Below, in pieces: positions 19,299 to 29,076 of a stretch of 64,000 nt of DNA. A model generated the notes under the pieces. The model was not told the DNA's origin and did no database searches. It saw only the letters and a list, made by a program, of their open reading frames with translations. The stretch lies in the NCBI GenBank assembly GCA_902364975.1, contig CABJFQ010000001.1:310001-374000 (forward strand), read 5' to 3'. Each line of letters starts with the position of its first letter. Within the stretch, counting starts at the first letter, position 1. This stretch comes from Coriobacteriaceae bacterium. Lineage in GTDB: Bacteria > Actinomycetota > Coriobacteriia > Coriobacteriales > Coriobacteriaceae. Both the position numbers and the translations under genes were made by a program.

Positions 19299-20810
19299 AT
19301 GTCCCAGAAGTTGACTCGGGTGATTGTTACCACTGATATGGAAGTCGATGATATGAACTCGCTTGTTCATTTGGCTCTGTATCTCAACTTGCTTGATGTT
19401 CAGGCTGTGGTGTATACGGCTTCGCAGTATCACTTTCTTGGGGATGGGGTTCATACGCTCGGCGAGGTGAATTCGCATTGGCGGACCAAAGGGCGGCGCT
19501 CTTATGAGTGGGCTGTTGTGCCTCATGAGCCCGATCCGCTAGCCGGCGAGCTTCGTGAGTATCGGCCGTTTCCCGAGCATTGGATTGAGAGTCTCTGGAG
19601 TAATGAATATGCCCAGGCTTGGCCGCAGTTGCAAGCAAATGCGGCCGCTGCCGGTGAGCCGCCGTTTCCCACGCCCGCCCAGATGATCGAGCGCACCTTT
19701 GTGGGAAATGTTGCCTTTGAGGGTGATGTGACTGAGGAAACTGAGGGGTCTCGCGTAATTGCGCAGGCGATTCTGGATGATGATCCGCGTACGTTATGGT
19801 TGCTCAGCTGGGGTGGTATGAATACGATCGTTCGCGCCCTCATGAGTATTGCCGAGCGCTATCGCGCCACGCCCGAGTGGCCCGCCGTACGGCAGCGGGT
19901 CTATCAGAAGGTGCGCGTGATGGGCGTTGCCGATGGCGTGGGGCAGGACAACTCGTGGCTCGACCATGGACGCGAGCTCTTTCCCGAGCTCATCTTTTGG
20001 CGTACGCCCTATATGTATGGCAACTATTTCGACGCCAAAACAGCTCAGCCCGATACGCTGCCGCTGTTTAAGGCTCCTTGGCCTGAGCGGAATCTCACGC
20101 AGGGCAACGGACCCCTCATGGCACGCTATATGCTCTATGGCGATGGTAAGGTCTACGAAAACGAGCCCGAGCGCTTTCAGTTTGGCAAGCATGCCCGTCT
20201 GGATTGGGGCCTAGAAGGCAGGCCCGCGGTGCAGTTTGAGCGCGGCGACTTTATGGCCGAAGGCGACAGCATGACCTATATTCCGCTGCTTCCGTTTGGC
20301 CTGCGCGGTATCGACGACCGCGACTTCGATACGCTGCTGGGCCGCATGTTTTTTGATGGGCATCCCGATGCGAACGCGCCCGCCGGTTTTGCCTCCATCG
20401 GCACGCCCGCAGACGACAATCTCAATCCCTACCTGCGTGCCTATCAGGAAGACTTTGCCGCCCGCGTGCAATGGTGTGCCCATGATCCGGCAGCCTGCTC
20501 GCATCCGGCACATGTTGTCGAGGTCACGGCCGACCGCAGCGCCACAGCCGGCGAGCGCGTCGACCTTACAGCGACCATCGTCGACCCCGACGGCAAGGGC
20601 TTCGATGTGCATTGGGATGTCGCCGTGGACCCGTCGAGCTATGCAGGCGCCCAGGATCTGTCGCTGTGGCAAGAATGCACGGTAGACACCGCTTTCATCG
20701 TGCCCGCCGACGCGCGGCCCGGCGACCGCCTTGTGCTCACCCTTACCGTGCAGACGCGCGCCGAGCGCCCCTGCACCCGCTACGGCCAGGTCGCCATCAC
20801 CGTCGCGTAG
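19299..20810 (+). CDS. DUF1593 nucleoside-hydrolase-like protein
   Basis: A 503-residue protein of the DUF1593 type. The N-terminal VIVTTDMEVDDMNSLVHLALYL resembles the Asp-rich Ca2+ site of nucleoside hydrolases. The first 320 residues form the Rossmann-like hydrolase part (WLLSWGGMNTIVRAL, VMGVADGVGQDNSWL). The last 90 residues are a cadherin- or Ig-like beta domain (TAGERVDLTATIVDPDGKGFDVHWD). Family members occur in polysaccharide utilisation regions and their reaction is poorly known. No signal peptide is seen. The ATG at 19299 has a TTGGAG site. Third codon positions are clearly richer in T in the first 600 bases than later in the gene or in neighbours, which may reflect mixed ancestry. 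Whether it belongs to the LacI regulon is unclear because a long palindrome precedes it. Confidence 0.75.
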   Translation: MSQKLTRVIVTTDMEVDDMNSLVHLALYLNLLDVQAVVYTASQYHFLGDGVHTLGEVNSHWRTKGRRSYEWAVVPHEPDPLAGELREYRPFPEHWIESLWSNEYAQAWPQLQANAAAAGEPPFPTPAQMIERTFVGNVAFEGDVTEETEGSRVIAQAILDDDPRTLWLLSWGGMNTIVRALMSIAERYRATPEWPAVRQRVYQKVRVMGVADGVGQDNSWLDHGRELFPELIFWRTPYMYGNYFDAKTAQPDTLPLFKAPWPERNLTQGNGPLMARYMLYGDGKVYENEPERFQFGKHARLDWGLEGRPAVQFERGDFMAEGDSMTYIPLLPFGLRGIDDRDFDTLLGRMFFDGHPDANAPAGFASIGTPADDNLNPYLRAYQEDFAARVQWCAHDPAACSHPAHVVEVTADRSATAGERVDLTATIVDPDGKGFDVHWDVAVDPSSYAGAQDLSLWQECTVDTAFIVPADARPGDRLVLTLTVQTRAERPCTRYGQVAITVA

Positions 20811-20864
20811 CAGCGACGGCGCTCACACTCAACAAGAAGTGCCCCCAAGTGCCGGCCAAATGAC

Positions 20865-20928
20865 GAGAGTGGATAATCTCCCACTTTGAGCCCCCAAACA
20901 GGCCAAAAACGGCAGATTATCCACTCTC
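20865..20928. repeat. palindrome, GAGNGTGGATAATCTCCC family, copy 2
   Basis: Arms at 20865-20882 and 20911-20928 with spacer words shared with copy 1 at 9083-9146. One arm position is changed in both arms relative to copy 1, keeping the pair; one other arm position is mismatched (gggag against ggcag). Confidence 0.7.
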
Positions 20929-20936
20929 ACTTTGGG

Positions 20937-21020
20937 GCACTCATTGGGGACAGACTTAAATGAGTAGTCGTTGGGGACGTTCTTGTTTGACTGGTCATTT
21001 AAGTACGTCCCCAATGAGTG
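20937..21020. repeat. ACTCATTGGGGACAG repeat block
   Basis: Three units of the dispersed family in one stretch: actcattggggacagactt, agtagtcgttggggacg and catttaagtacgtccccaa, arranged so that neighbours can pair. It lies in the gene-free gap 20811-21112. Confidence 0.7.
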
Positions 21021-21035
21021 CTTTCACTTCTTTTA

Positions 21036-21078
21036 ACAAAACGCCCGGCGGGCATTAACTGCTCGCCGGGCGTTTTGG
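21036..21078 (-). terminator. terminator of the second GH1 gene
   Basis: CAAAACGCCCGGCGGGC...GCTCGCCGGGCGTTTTG forms a strong stem with T runs on both strands, so it may be bidirectional. It is 35 bases past the GH1 stop codon. Confidence 0.85.
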
Positions 21079-21112
21079 TTAGGAAACTCTGAAGTTGAGT
21101 GTCTCGGCTTCC

Positions 21113-22555
<1,443 letters not shown>

Positions 22556-22624
22556 TCACACGTTGTTTGTCGTAGGCTCAGTATCCCTGCAAACAGTGCG
22601 TCGCTCAACGGCAACAGCACAAGT

Positions 22625-22685
22625 CGATACTTCTTTTCGCGCGCAGGCGCCTGCCGGCCGCCCCCGTCTGACACTTTTTGATACC
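22625..22685 (-). promoter_or_regulatory. paired operator-like motif upstream of GH1 gene 2
   Basis: CGATACTTCTTTTCGC (22625-22640) and CTGACACTTTTTGATACC (22668-22685), 43 bases apart and ending 82 bases before the start codon. This reproduces the arrangement at 4309-4368 in sequence, order, spacing and distance while the surrounding bases differ. Confidence 0.6.
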
Positions 22686-22691
22686 CGCCTG

Positions 22692-22881
22692 CCCAAACCA
22701 CCACAAAGGGGACAGGTACCTTTGTGGTGGTTTGGGCCGGTTTGTCTTGATCTGTAACAGCTAGGCCGTCAAAATCGGGTTTGGTGTTACAGATTGAGAT
22801 TTTTCGGGCGGCCCTCTACGGTTTGTCTCGATCTGTAACAGGTAGAGGCGATTTAGCCCGCTAGATGTTACAGATCGAGAC
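22692..22881. repeat. three consecutive palindromes
   Basis: First, CCCAAACCACCACAAAGG and its complement (22692-22709, 22719-22736), with a ggacaggta core. Then two related dyads around GATCTGTAACA/TGTTACAGAT: 22746-22799 and 22825-22881, the second with 16-bp arms GTCTCGATCTGTAACA. They fill the gap between the GH1 promoter and the end of the DUF4867 gene. Confidence 0.8.
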
Positions 22882-22889
22882 AGAAGATT

Positions 22890-23534
22890 CTAGTCGCAGG
22901 TGATGTCGAGGTTTTTGCCGATGAGGCCTACGTAGCCGCCTTCGGCTGCCTTGGGGCTGTCGGCGTGGCAGAGAACCCACTTGTCGGCCTTCCAGTAGCA
23001 GTAGCTGTCGCCGACCGCAGGCATGTCGGCCGCGGCCTCGGGGCGCGGCCCGTTGGTGCCGGCGGGCAGCGCCACCATCACCTGGAAGCCGCCGCCGTCG
23101 ACCATGCACGGCGTGTAGTGAAGCGTGGTGTTGAAGACCTCGATGACCGTACCCGCCGGCACGCGGAACGCCTTGACGCACGCGGTGTCGAGCTTGCCGT
23201 CCTCGATCTCCCAGCGATGCGCCACAAGCAGGATAAAGTCGCGAGCGCCCAGGTTGAATTCGCTGGCGCGGTGATACTCCAGACAGTTGAGTTTCGTGTT
23301 GTGGCCATTGCACCAGCCGAGCTGGAAGGGACGACCGCCAAACATGAGAAAACCCAGTTTGTCGGCATCCTTGACGCCCTCGAGCTCCGGCGCACTCGCT
23401 ACGTACTTGCTGCCCTCAGGAATGGGCGTGGCAGAGAGCGCCTCGAGCACGGGCGACGTGAGCTCGGACGGAACGTCATCCCAAACGTTGCCATAGGATT
23501 TGAACTCGGGATCGTTAACAGAGTAGATATGCAT
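22890..23534 (-). CDS. DUF4867 family protein, cupin-like
   Basis: A 214-residue cytosolic protein that I place in the DUF4867 family from its overall pattern (MHIYSVNDPEFKSYG at the start, LNCLEYHRASEFNLGARDFILLVAHR in two pieces around residues 80-107, then VPAGTVIEVFNTTLHYTPC). The His, Glu and Tyr residues in these beta strands resemble a cupin metal or sugar pocket. The family is found beside sugar-catabolism genes in Firmicutes and Actinobacteria, and its reaction is not established. The ATG at 23534 has a CAGGAG site. It appears monocistronic, with a clear dyad GTTCGTA/TACGAAC over its promoter region, indicating a dedicated repressor not encoded nearby. Its 3' side runs into the palindromes at 22746-22881. 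Confidence 0.75.
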   Translation of the reverse strand: MHIYSVNDPEFKSYGNVWDDVPSELTSPVLEALSATPIPEGSKYVASAPELEGVKDADKLGFLMFGGRPFQLGWCNGHNTKLNCLEYHRASEFNLGARDFILLVAHRWEIEDGKLDTACVKAFRVPAGTVIEVFNTTLHYTPCMVDGGGFQVMVALPAGTNGPRPEAAADMPAVGDSYCYWKADKWVLCHADSPKAAEGGYVGLIGKNLDITCD

Positions 23535-23544
23535 GTTCGCTCCT

Positions 23545-23568
23545 GTTCGTAAATATGACTATACGAAC
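23545..23568 (-). promoter_or_regulatory. operator-like dyad upstream of the DUF4867 gene
   Basis: GTTCGTA (23545-23551) and TACGAAC (23562-23568) separated by ten bases, with a TATAGT -10-like box on the minus strand inside the dyad, 10 to 35 bases before the start codon. The position fits repression by steric block. Confidence 0.5.
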
Positions 23569-23618
23569 ATTCTAGAACAAACATGAGCGATTTTGAACGC
23601 TCGTCCCGACCACTCAAC

Positions 23619-23651
23619 AAAAAGGCGCCCCCGTATAAGCGAAGGCGCCCA
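23619..23651 (-). terminator. terminator of luxS
   Basis: GGGCGCC...GGCGCC stem followed by TTTTT on the minus strand, 28 bases past the luxS stop codon. Confidence 0.8.
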
Positions 23652-23678
23652 ATGCGCGCGTTTTAGGCGATATAGCCC

Positions 23679-24167
23679 TTAGGCCTGCTGATAGTGCAGG
23701 TGCTTCTCGTCGATATCGGCCAAGTCGCGGTCGAGGTAGCGGCGCGCGAGCCAGTTTGCCATGGGGAGGTTCTGGTCCAGGTAGTTACCGCACTCCTCGG
23801 GAGCGGCACCGGGGACATCGCCCTCAAAGTCGGCGACAAACTCGAACAGCTCACGCACGAGCGGCAGGATCTCCTCGCTCGTCACTTCGCCAAATACGAC
23901 GAGGTAAAAGCCCGTGCGGCAGCCCATGGGGCCAAAGTAGACAATTCGGCGCGACCACTCGGCATGGTTGCGAAGGAACGTCGCACCCAAGTGCTCGATG
24001 GTGTGGCACTCGGCGGTGTTCATGACCGGCTCCTTGTTGGGCGTGGTCAGGCGCAGGTCAAACGTGGTGACGGCGGCGCCGGTCGCCGGATCGCGGTCGA
24101 TGCGGCTCACATAAACGCCGGGCTCAAGCAGCAGATGGTCAACGGAAAAGCTGGCGATGCGCTCCAT
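23679..24167 (-). CDS. luxS: S-ribosylhomocysteine lyase
   Basis: A 162-residue enzyme that splits S-ribosylhomocysteine into homocysteine and DPD, the precursor of autoinducer-2, in the activated methyl cycle. The metal site is H55 and H59 in HTIEH plus C126 in PEECGNY, and the catalytic cysteine is C83 in GPMGCRTGFY. All are present and the length is typical. The ATG at 24167 has a GAGAGGA site. No pfs or metE gene lies next to it. The 5' region holds a hairpin and a neighbouring gene's terminator rather than an obvious SAM or SAH riboswitch. Confidence 0.96.
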   Translation of the reverse strand: MERIASFSVDHLLLEPGVYVSRIDRDPATGAAVTTFDLRLTTPNKEPVMNTAECHTIEHLGATFLRNHAEWSRRIVYFGPMGCRTGFYLVVFGEVTSEEILPLVRELFEFVADFEGDVPGAAPEECGNYLDQNLPMANWLARRYLDRDLADIDEKHLHYQQA

Positions 24168-24188
24168 GGCAGATCCTCTCGATAGTCA

Positions 24189-24283
24189 ATTTGGGACGGG
24201 CTCTTTTAGCTGGTTCGAATGGTCGCACCAATCATACCAGTCAAAAAAGCCCCGTCCCAAATGAGCTGCCTAGGACGAGGATC
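24189..24283 (-). terminator. terminator of the FGGY kinase gene and overlapping hairpin
   Basis: On the minus strand ATCCTCGTCC...GGGACGGGGCT followed by TTTTTT (24243-24283) makes an intrinsic terminator past the kinase gene. The same GGGACGGGGC segment can also pair with a downstream complement at 24189-24202 (tttgggacgggct on the plus strand), so two structures compete. Confidence 0.65.
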
Positions 24284-24318
24284 AATGAGTTTTTAATCCC
24301 CGTCCCAGAAAAATCATT

Positions 24319-25809
24319 TTAGGCCGTGTACGCGATGGTCGCATCGACGGCATGCCGCCAGCCGACGATCTTTTTGGCTCGCTCGTCTGCGGGCATGGCA
24401 GGCTCCACGATGCCGCGGGCGCCATAGACGTCGACGACATCGCGCGCGTACATGCCCAGCGCAATGCCGCAGGCCCAAGCTGCGCCCAGACCGCTCATCT
24501 CGTCATTGCTCGCAATGCGGATGGGCGAGCCGACCAAGTCGCTCTCAAACTGCATCAGGTACGCATCGCGCGTGGGGCCGCCGTCAACACGAAGCTCGGC
24601 AAGCGCCGCGCCCGAATCCTCGACCATCGCATCAATGACGTCGAAGATCTGATAGGCGATCGACTCATCGGCGGCCTTTACGAACTCCGCACGACCCGTG
24701 GTGCGCGTCATGCCAAAGACGCAGCCCTCGGCATCACTCGCCCAGTGCGGCGCGCCCAGGCCGGTAAACGCCGGCACAAAGTAGACGCGGCTCGACGGAT
24801 TGGCGGCGTAGCACAGGTCGGTGACCTCCTCGGGGTTGTTGATGAGCTCCAAATCGTCGCGCAGCCAGGTCTTGACGGCGCCGGCGTAGCTCACGTTGCC
24901 CTCGAGCACGTACTCGGTCACGCCGTTCATACGCCACGCAAGCGAGCTCGAAAGCCCGTGCGAGCTGGCGACAAACTCGTTGCCGACATTCATCATGACC
25001 GAGCTGCCGGTGCCATACGTTGCCTTGGCCATACCGCGGCTGTGGCAACCCTGCGCAAACAGGGCCGCATGGCTGTCGCCCAGCACGCCGTGCACCGGCA
25101 CGGGCGCGGGCAAAAAGCCGTCCAGGTCCGTCGTGCCAAAGAGACCGTCGGAGTCGGTCACCTGCGGCAGGCAAGCCGGATCGATGCCAAAGGCCTCGCA
25201 CACCGGCTCGCTCCAGCAGCCATGGCGCAGGTCAAAGAGCTGCGTGCGGCTAGCATTGGACCAGTCGCAGCGGAACTCCGCGCCGCCCGTGAGCGTCCAG
25301 ACAACCCAGGCATCGATGGTGCCCAGGCACAGCTCGCCCGCCGCCGCTGCCTCGGCAGCCGCCGGAACGTTCGCGAGGATCCAGGCCATCTTGCCCGCCG
25401 GATAGTAGGGCGAAAGCACCAGGCCTGTCGTGTCGCGCACCAGCTCGGCCACGCCTTCGCGCGCAGCAAGCTCGTCGCACAGCTCGCGGGCGCGGGCGCA
25501 CTGCCACACCACGGCGTCGCACAGCGGCTCGCCCGTCGTGCGGCTCCAGGCAACGGTGGTCTCGCGCTGGTTGGAGATGCCAATGCCGGCGATATCGGCC
25601 GGATCGACCCCGGTCTCCTCCACCACGGCACGTGCCACGGCCAACACGTTGGCGGCAATCTCGGCCGGATCATGGCTCACCCAGCCGGCCCCGTTAACGA
25701 TCTGGCGATGCGAGCGATCGGCACGATGAATCAGGTGGCCGCCCTCGTCCACCAGCAGCGCCTTCGTGCCCTGCGTGGACTGATCGATTCCGATGATGTA
25801 TTTGCTCAT
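24319..25809 (-). CDS. FGGY-family carbohydrate kinase, glycerol-kinase-like
   Basis: A 496-residue ATP-dependent sugar kinase. The N-terminal IIGIDQSTQGTKALL is the first FGGY phosphate-binding segment; GISNQRETTVAW and TYGTGSSVMMNVG are shared with glycerol kinases. The C-terminal LRVDGGPTRDAYLMQFESD is the FGGY signature 2 region. Glycerol kinase is the closest named type, but a kinase downstream of an isomerase and a split transketolase is more likely to phosphorylate a ketose. In the described non-oxidative D-apiose pathway an FGGY enzyme (apulose kinase) fills exactly this place. The ATG at 25809 has a GGGAGAG site. It is the last gene of the isomerase-transketolase-kinase run, after a 65-base gap with a small palindrome, and ends at a terminator. 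Confidence 0.85.
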   Translation of the reverse strand: MSKYIIGIDQSTQGTKALLVDEGGHLIHRADRSHRQIVNGAGWVSHDPAEIAANVLAVARAVVEETGVDPADIAGIGISNQRETTVAWSRTTGEPLCDAVVWQCARARELCDELAAREGVAELVRDTTGLVLSPYYPAGKMAWILANVPAAAEAAAAGELCLGTIDAWVVWTLTGGAEFRCDWSNASRTQLFDLRHGCWSEPVCEAFGIDPACLPQVTDSDGLFGTTDLDGFLPAPVPVHGVLGDSHAALFAQGCHSRGMAKATYGTGSSVMMNVGNEFVASSHGLSSSLAWRMNGVTEYVLEGNVSYAGAVKTWLRDDLELINNPEEVTDLCYAANPSSRVYFVPAFTGLGAPHWASDAEGCVFGMTRTTGRAEFVKAADESIAYQIFDVIDAMVEDSGAALAELRVDGGPTRDAYLMQFESDLVGSPIRIASNDEMSGLGAAWACGIALGMYARDVVDVYGARGIVEPAMPADERAKKIVGWRHAVDATIAYTA

Positions 25810-25837
25810 GTACTCTCCCATTCCTTCCGTCAAATCG

Positions 25838-25870
25838 AATGTGACAAAGGGGCTGTCCCTTTGTCACATT
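25838..25870. repeat. AATGTGACAAAGG palindrome
   Basis: Arms AATGTGACAAAGG (25838-25850) and its complement (25858-25870) around ggctgtc. It shares the ACAAAGG end and the gacag/ctgtc core with the palindromes at 11181 and 22692 but has different outer arms. It sits between the transketolase and kinase genes. Confidence 0.75.
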
Positions 25871-25874
25871 CCAA

Positions 25875-26816
25875 TTACTCTGCGGGCAGGAACTCGGTAA
25901 CCGTCTTGGCAATGCCTTCGCCGGTGAGACCGTAGTGCGCAAAGACCTCGGGACTCGTGCCGGTGATGACCGGCGCGTCGGGCAGGCTTAGGCACTTAAC
26001 CGGACGCGGGCAATGCTCGCCCACGACCTGCGCGACCATGGAGCCCAGGCCGCCAAAGGGGCTGTGCTCCTCGACGGTCACGACGGCGCGCGTGGCACCG
26101 GCGGCCTCAATCACGGCCTCGGCGTCGAGCGGCTTGACGCAGTACATGTCGAGCACGGTAGCGGAGATACCCTGCTCGGCCAGCAGATCGGCGGCGTCAA
26201 CGGCATGGCGGACCATCTCGCCGGTGGCGACAATCGTCACATCGGTGCCGCGACGTACCCAGGTGGCACGGTCCATCTGGAACGGGCACTCGTCCTCGGT
26301 GTACACGTCCTCGACCGGGTTGCGGCCCACGCGGATATAGGCCGGCTTGTTGTCGGCAACCAGGGCGCGTACGAGCTCGGCAGTCTGGAAACGATCGCTC
26401 GGCAGATATACGCGCATGTTGGGAATCGCGCTCATGGCAGCGATATCCTGCGCGGAGTGATGGCTCATGCCCAAGGCGCCGTAGGACACGCCGCCCGAGA
26501 TGCCAATGAGCTTGACGTTGGTGTTGGAGTACGAGACATCAACCTTGCACTGCTCATACGAGCGCGTGGTCACAAAGGACGCCGGCGAGGCGGCCCAGGC
26601 CTTCTTGCCGCACGAAGCCATACCGGCGGCGATGCTCACCAGGTCCTGCTCGGCAATGCCGACCTCGACGGACTGCTGGGGATACTGATCGAAGAACGGC
26701 GTGAGCGATGCGGAACCGCGGGAGTCGGAGCACAGGACGACGATGTCCTTATCGGTCTCGGCGGCCTCGAGCAGCGTGTCGCAGATAACCTTACGGTTGG
26801 CGATCTTGTTAGCCAT
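25875..26816 (-). CDS. transketolase, C-terminal subunit
   Basis: A 313-residue half-transketolase holding the pyrimidine-binding and C-terminal domains. The catalytic glutamate that activates thiamine diphosphate is E56 in EVGIAEQD, and the C-terminal domain begins near residue 190. With the N-terminal half encoded upstream it would form one enzyme. The ATG at 26816 overlaps the end of that gene by eight bases (ATGGCTAA), which indicates translational coupling. An AGGAGG site precedes it. Split transketolases are common in anaerobes. One that lies between an isomerase and an FGGY kinase is more likely dedicated to a catabolic ketose phosphate, such as apulose 4-phosphate, than to the general pentose phosphate pathway. 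Confidence 0.92.
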   Translation of the reverse strand: MANKIANRKVICDTLLEAAETDKDIVVLCSDSRGSASLTPFFDQYPQQSVEVGIAEQDLVSIAAGMASCGKKAWAASPASFVTTRSYEQCKVDVSYSNTNVKLIGISGGVSYGALGMSHHSAQDIAAMSAIPNMRVYLPSDRFQTAELVRALVADNKPAYIRVGRNPVEDVYTEDECPFQMDRATWVRRGTDVTIVATGEMVRHAVDAADLLAEQGISATVLDMYCVKPLDAEAVIEAAGATRAVVTVEEHSPFGGLGSMVAQVVGEHCPRPVKCLSLPDAPVITGTSPEVFAHYGLTGEGIAKTVTEFLPAE

Positions 26817-27645
26817 TGATGGCCTCCTTATGGGCAGCGAAATCGGCGATGATCTGGGCGTATTCCTCATCGTTGGGCAGGTGATGATGCCAGGCGGCCT
26901 TGTCCTCCATAATGGGCGAGCCATAGCCCTTCACCGTGTTGAGAATGATGACCGTGGGCTTTCCCTTGGTCTCGGCCGCAAGCGTCAGCGCGGCGTCAAT
27001 GGCCTGGATGTCGTTGCCCGGAATGGAAAGCACGTTCCAGCCGAAGGCAGCCCAGCGCTCCTCCTGCGAATCCTGCTTCATGACGTCCTCGGTGCTGCCG
27101 CTGATCTGCAGGCGGTTGCGGTCCACGAGCGCGCACAGGTTATCGAGCTGGTAGTTGCCACCGCTCATGGCGCCTTCCCAGACCGAGCCCTCGGCAAGCT
27201 CGCCGTCGCCCATGATGGTGTAGACGCGGTAGTCGCGGCCGTCCATCTTGCCGGCAAGCGCCATGCCGACGGCCACGGGCAGGCCATGGCCCAGCGAGCC
27301 GGAGTTCATCTCGATGCCCTTGAGCTTGTTGTTGGGGTGACCGATGTAGGGGCTGCCGAACTTGGAGAAGCGGGCCTTGACGTCGTCGAGGTCCAGATAG
27401 CCCTCGTGGCAGAGCACCGCGTAGTAGGCCTCCATGGCGTGGCCCTTGGAGAGCACGAAGCGATCGCGGCTGGGATCGTCGACGGTCTCGGGCGAAATGT
27501 TGAGGTGATTGGCGTAGAGGGTCATCAGCGCATCGATGACCGACATGTCGCCGCCGATGTGCCCGCCGGCGCCAGCCATGATGATATCGACGCAATCGCG
27601 GCGAAGGTCCCAACGCAGGGATTCAAGCTCTTCGATAGTTGCCAT
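26809..27645 (-). CDS. transketolase, N-terminal subunit
   Basis: A 278-residue thiamine-diphosphate-binding half of transketolase. The diphosphate/Mg2+ motif runs from GDGE (146-149) to N177 in DRN. The substrate and cofactor histidines appear in SKGHA (H69) and SGSLGHGLP (H120). The ATG at 27645 has an AGGAGAG site. It starts two bases after the stop of the upstream isomerase gene and overlaps the C-terminal subunit gene, so the three are one operon. The reaction is transfer of a two-carbon unit between a ketose phosphate and an aldose phosphate. The specific donor is inferred from context only. Confidence 0.92.
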   Translation of the reverse strand: MATIEELESLRWDLRRDCVDIIMAGAGGHIGGDMSVIDALMTLYANHLNISPETVDDPSRDRFVLSKGHAMEAYYAVLCHEGYLDLDDVKARFSKFGSPYIGHPNNKLKGIEMNSGSLGHGLPVAVGMALAGKMDGRDYRVYTIMGDGELAEGSVWEGAMSGGNYQLDNLCALVDRNRLQISGSTEDVMKQDSQEERWAAFGWNVLSIPGNDIQAIDAALTLAAETKGKPTVIILNTVKGYGSPIMEDKAAWHHHLPNDEEYAQIIADFAAHKEAING

Positions 27646-27647
27646 TT

Positions 27648-29048
27648 CTACTCTCCTCGCAGGTAAGCTTTGACGTCTTCTTCGATGGGGTCGTACAGGT
27701 CGGGGACAATGCCGATGTACTTGCACGCCTCGTAGAGCACCGGCACCACGTTGGCGTGAATGGCGACGCAGTGGTGGATGTAGGGACCCTCGACGATCTT
27801 GGCCTCGAGGCGCTTGAGGTTGTCGACCTCGACCCACAGGTAGGTGCCCATGCCGGCCGGGCCGTCGATGCCGCGGGCGTTGCCCAGCAGCAGCGAGTAC
27901 TCGCCGTTGTCGCCGTCAAAGCGGGCAAGGGTGAGGTCGCCGTGCTTGGCCTCGGCCGTCAGCGCGCCGGGGTGATCGAAAGCCAGCGGGTAGGTGAGCT
28001 TGGGCTTGACGGCCGCGCAGCTGCAGGGCCAGGGGCCGCAATGCTGCAGCAGCTCGCCGTTCTCGTTATCGGGATGGCGCACGGTCCAGTCGGCGAACAT
28101 GCCGCGGTGACGGCCCAGGTCGGCGGCCTCGACCATCAGCGCGGTGATGGCGCCGTGGATATCGGTCTCGCATACGATAGGAATGCCCATCTCGTTGAGG
28201 ATGGCGTTGGCGGCGCAGGGCATAATGCCCAGCTCGTCCTGCAGAGCGTTCCAGCACTGAATGGCACCGGCGTTGCAGCCATACTTCTCGACCAAGCGCT
28301 TCATGGCGATGGCAAGACCGGCGACCGCGGGGACCTTGTCCTCGGGGATGCAGATCTCAAAGCTGTCGTTGATGTGGGCAAGCATGGCGGCCATGGCCTG
28401 CTCGTCGGCCTGGGCGTCGCGCACAGCCTGGACAAGTTCGGTCATGGGGATAGGCGAAAGCTGGATGTTGAACTTCTCGAGCAGCTCGCCCTCGTTGCAC
28501 ATGGTCGACCAGAAGTCGAACGGACGGGTGGCCATCTGCAGGATGCGGGTGTGCTTGAAGGTCTTGACCACGTTGCAAACGGCCAAAAAGTCCCAAACGC
28601 CGCGCTCGAACTCGGGGTCGGTCAGGCGGCAGTTGGTCATGTAGGTGAAGGGAACCTGGAAGCGGCGCAGGACCTTGCCGGTGGCGAACAGGCCGCACTG
28701 GCTATCGCGCAGGCGTGTGCCGTCGGGCTCGGGGCGCTCGTCGCGCGGACCCCACAGCAGTACGGGTAGACCGAGCTCGCGGGCAAGGCGAGCGCAAACG
28801 TACTCGGTGCCAAAGTTGGCGTGGCACAGCATAATGCCATCGACGCCCTCGGCGCGGAATTTCTTGACGATGGGCTCGATATGGCTGTCGTCGAACAGCA
28901 GGCCCTCTTCATTGATGTCGTCGATATCCACGATGTCGACGCCGATCTCGCGCAGGCGATCAGCCGTCAGGCCGCGATACTTGATTGCGTCCGGCGCGCT
29001 AAAGATACTGCGGCGCGTGGGCACAAAGCCGAGCTTGATCTTGTCCAT
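27648..29048 (-). CDS. L-fucose/L-arabinose isomerase-family sugar isomerase
   Basis: A 466-residue protein with the FucI/AraA-type fold. It begins IKLGFVPTRR, has the first Rossmann-like domain to about residue 170 (VDGIMLCHANFGTEY), and has candidate Mn2+-site acidic residues in the central domain (around CWNALQDELG and PIVCETDIHGA). Enzymes of this superfamily interconvert aldoses and ketoses. It is shorter than FucI and typical of the uncharacterised 'L-fucose isomerase-like' group. It is the first gene of the operon isomerase, transketolase N, transketolase C, FGGY kinase. The ATG at 29048 has a GGGGAGG site and LacI-type operators lie directly upstream. A role on D-apiose is suggested by context; other pentoses or branched sugars are possible. 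Confidence 0.85.
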   Translation of the reverse strand: MDKIKLGFVPTRRSIFSAPDAIKYRGLTADRLREIGVDIVDIDDINEEGLLFDDSHIEPIVKKFRAEGVDGIMLCHANFGTEYVCARLARELGLPVLLWGPRDERPEPDGTRLRDSQCGLFATGKVLRRFQVPFTYMTNCRLTDPEFERGVWDFLAVCNVVKTFKHTRILQMATRPFDFWSTMCNEGELLEKFNIQLSPIPMTELVQAVRDAQADEQAMAAMLAHINDSFEICIPEDKVPAVAGLAIAMKRLVEKYGCNAGAIQCWNALQDELGIMPCAANAILNEMGIPIVCETDIHGAITALMVEAADLGRHRGMFADWTVRHPDNENGELLQHCGPWPCSCAAVKPKLTYPLAFDHPGALTAEAKHGDLTLARFDGDNGEYSLLLGNARGIDGPAGMGTYLWVEVDNLKRLEAKIVEGPYIHHCVAIHANVVPVLYEACKYIGIVPDLYDPIEEDVKAYLRGE

Positions 29049-29076
29049 GTACGTCCTCCCCTAATCACATGTTCAG

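Noticed and set aside
20937..21020. CRISPR-like repeats
   Set aside because: The repeated words are palindromic intergenic units, not evenly spaced and without unique spacers or cas genes.
24189..24262. possible tRNA near the luxS promoter (ggttcgaat word)
   Set aside because: The word lies inside a hairpin loop and no cloverleaf can be drawn.
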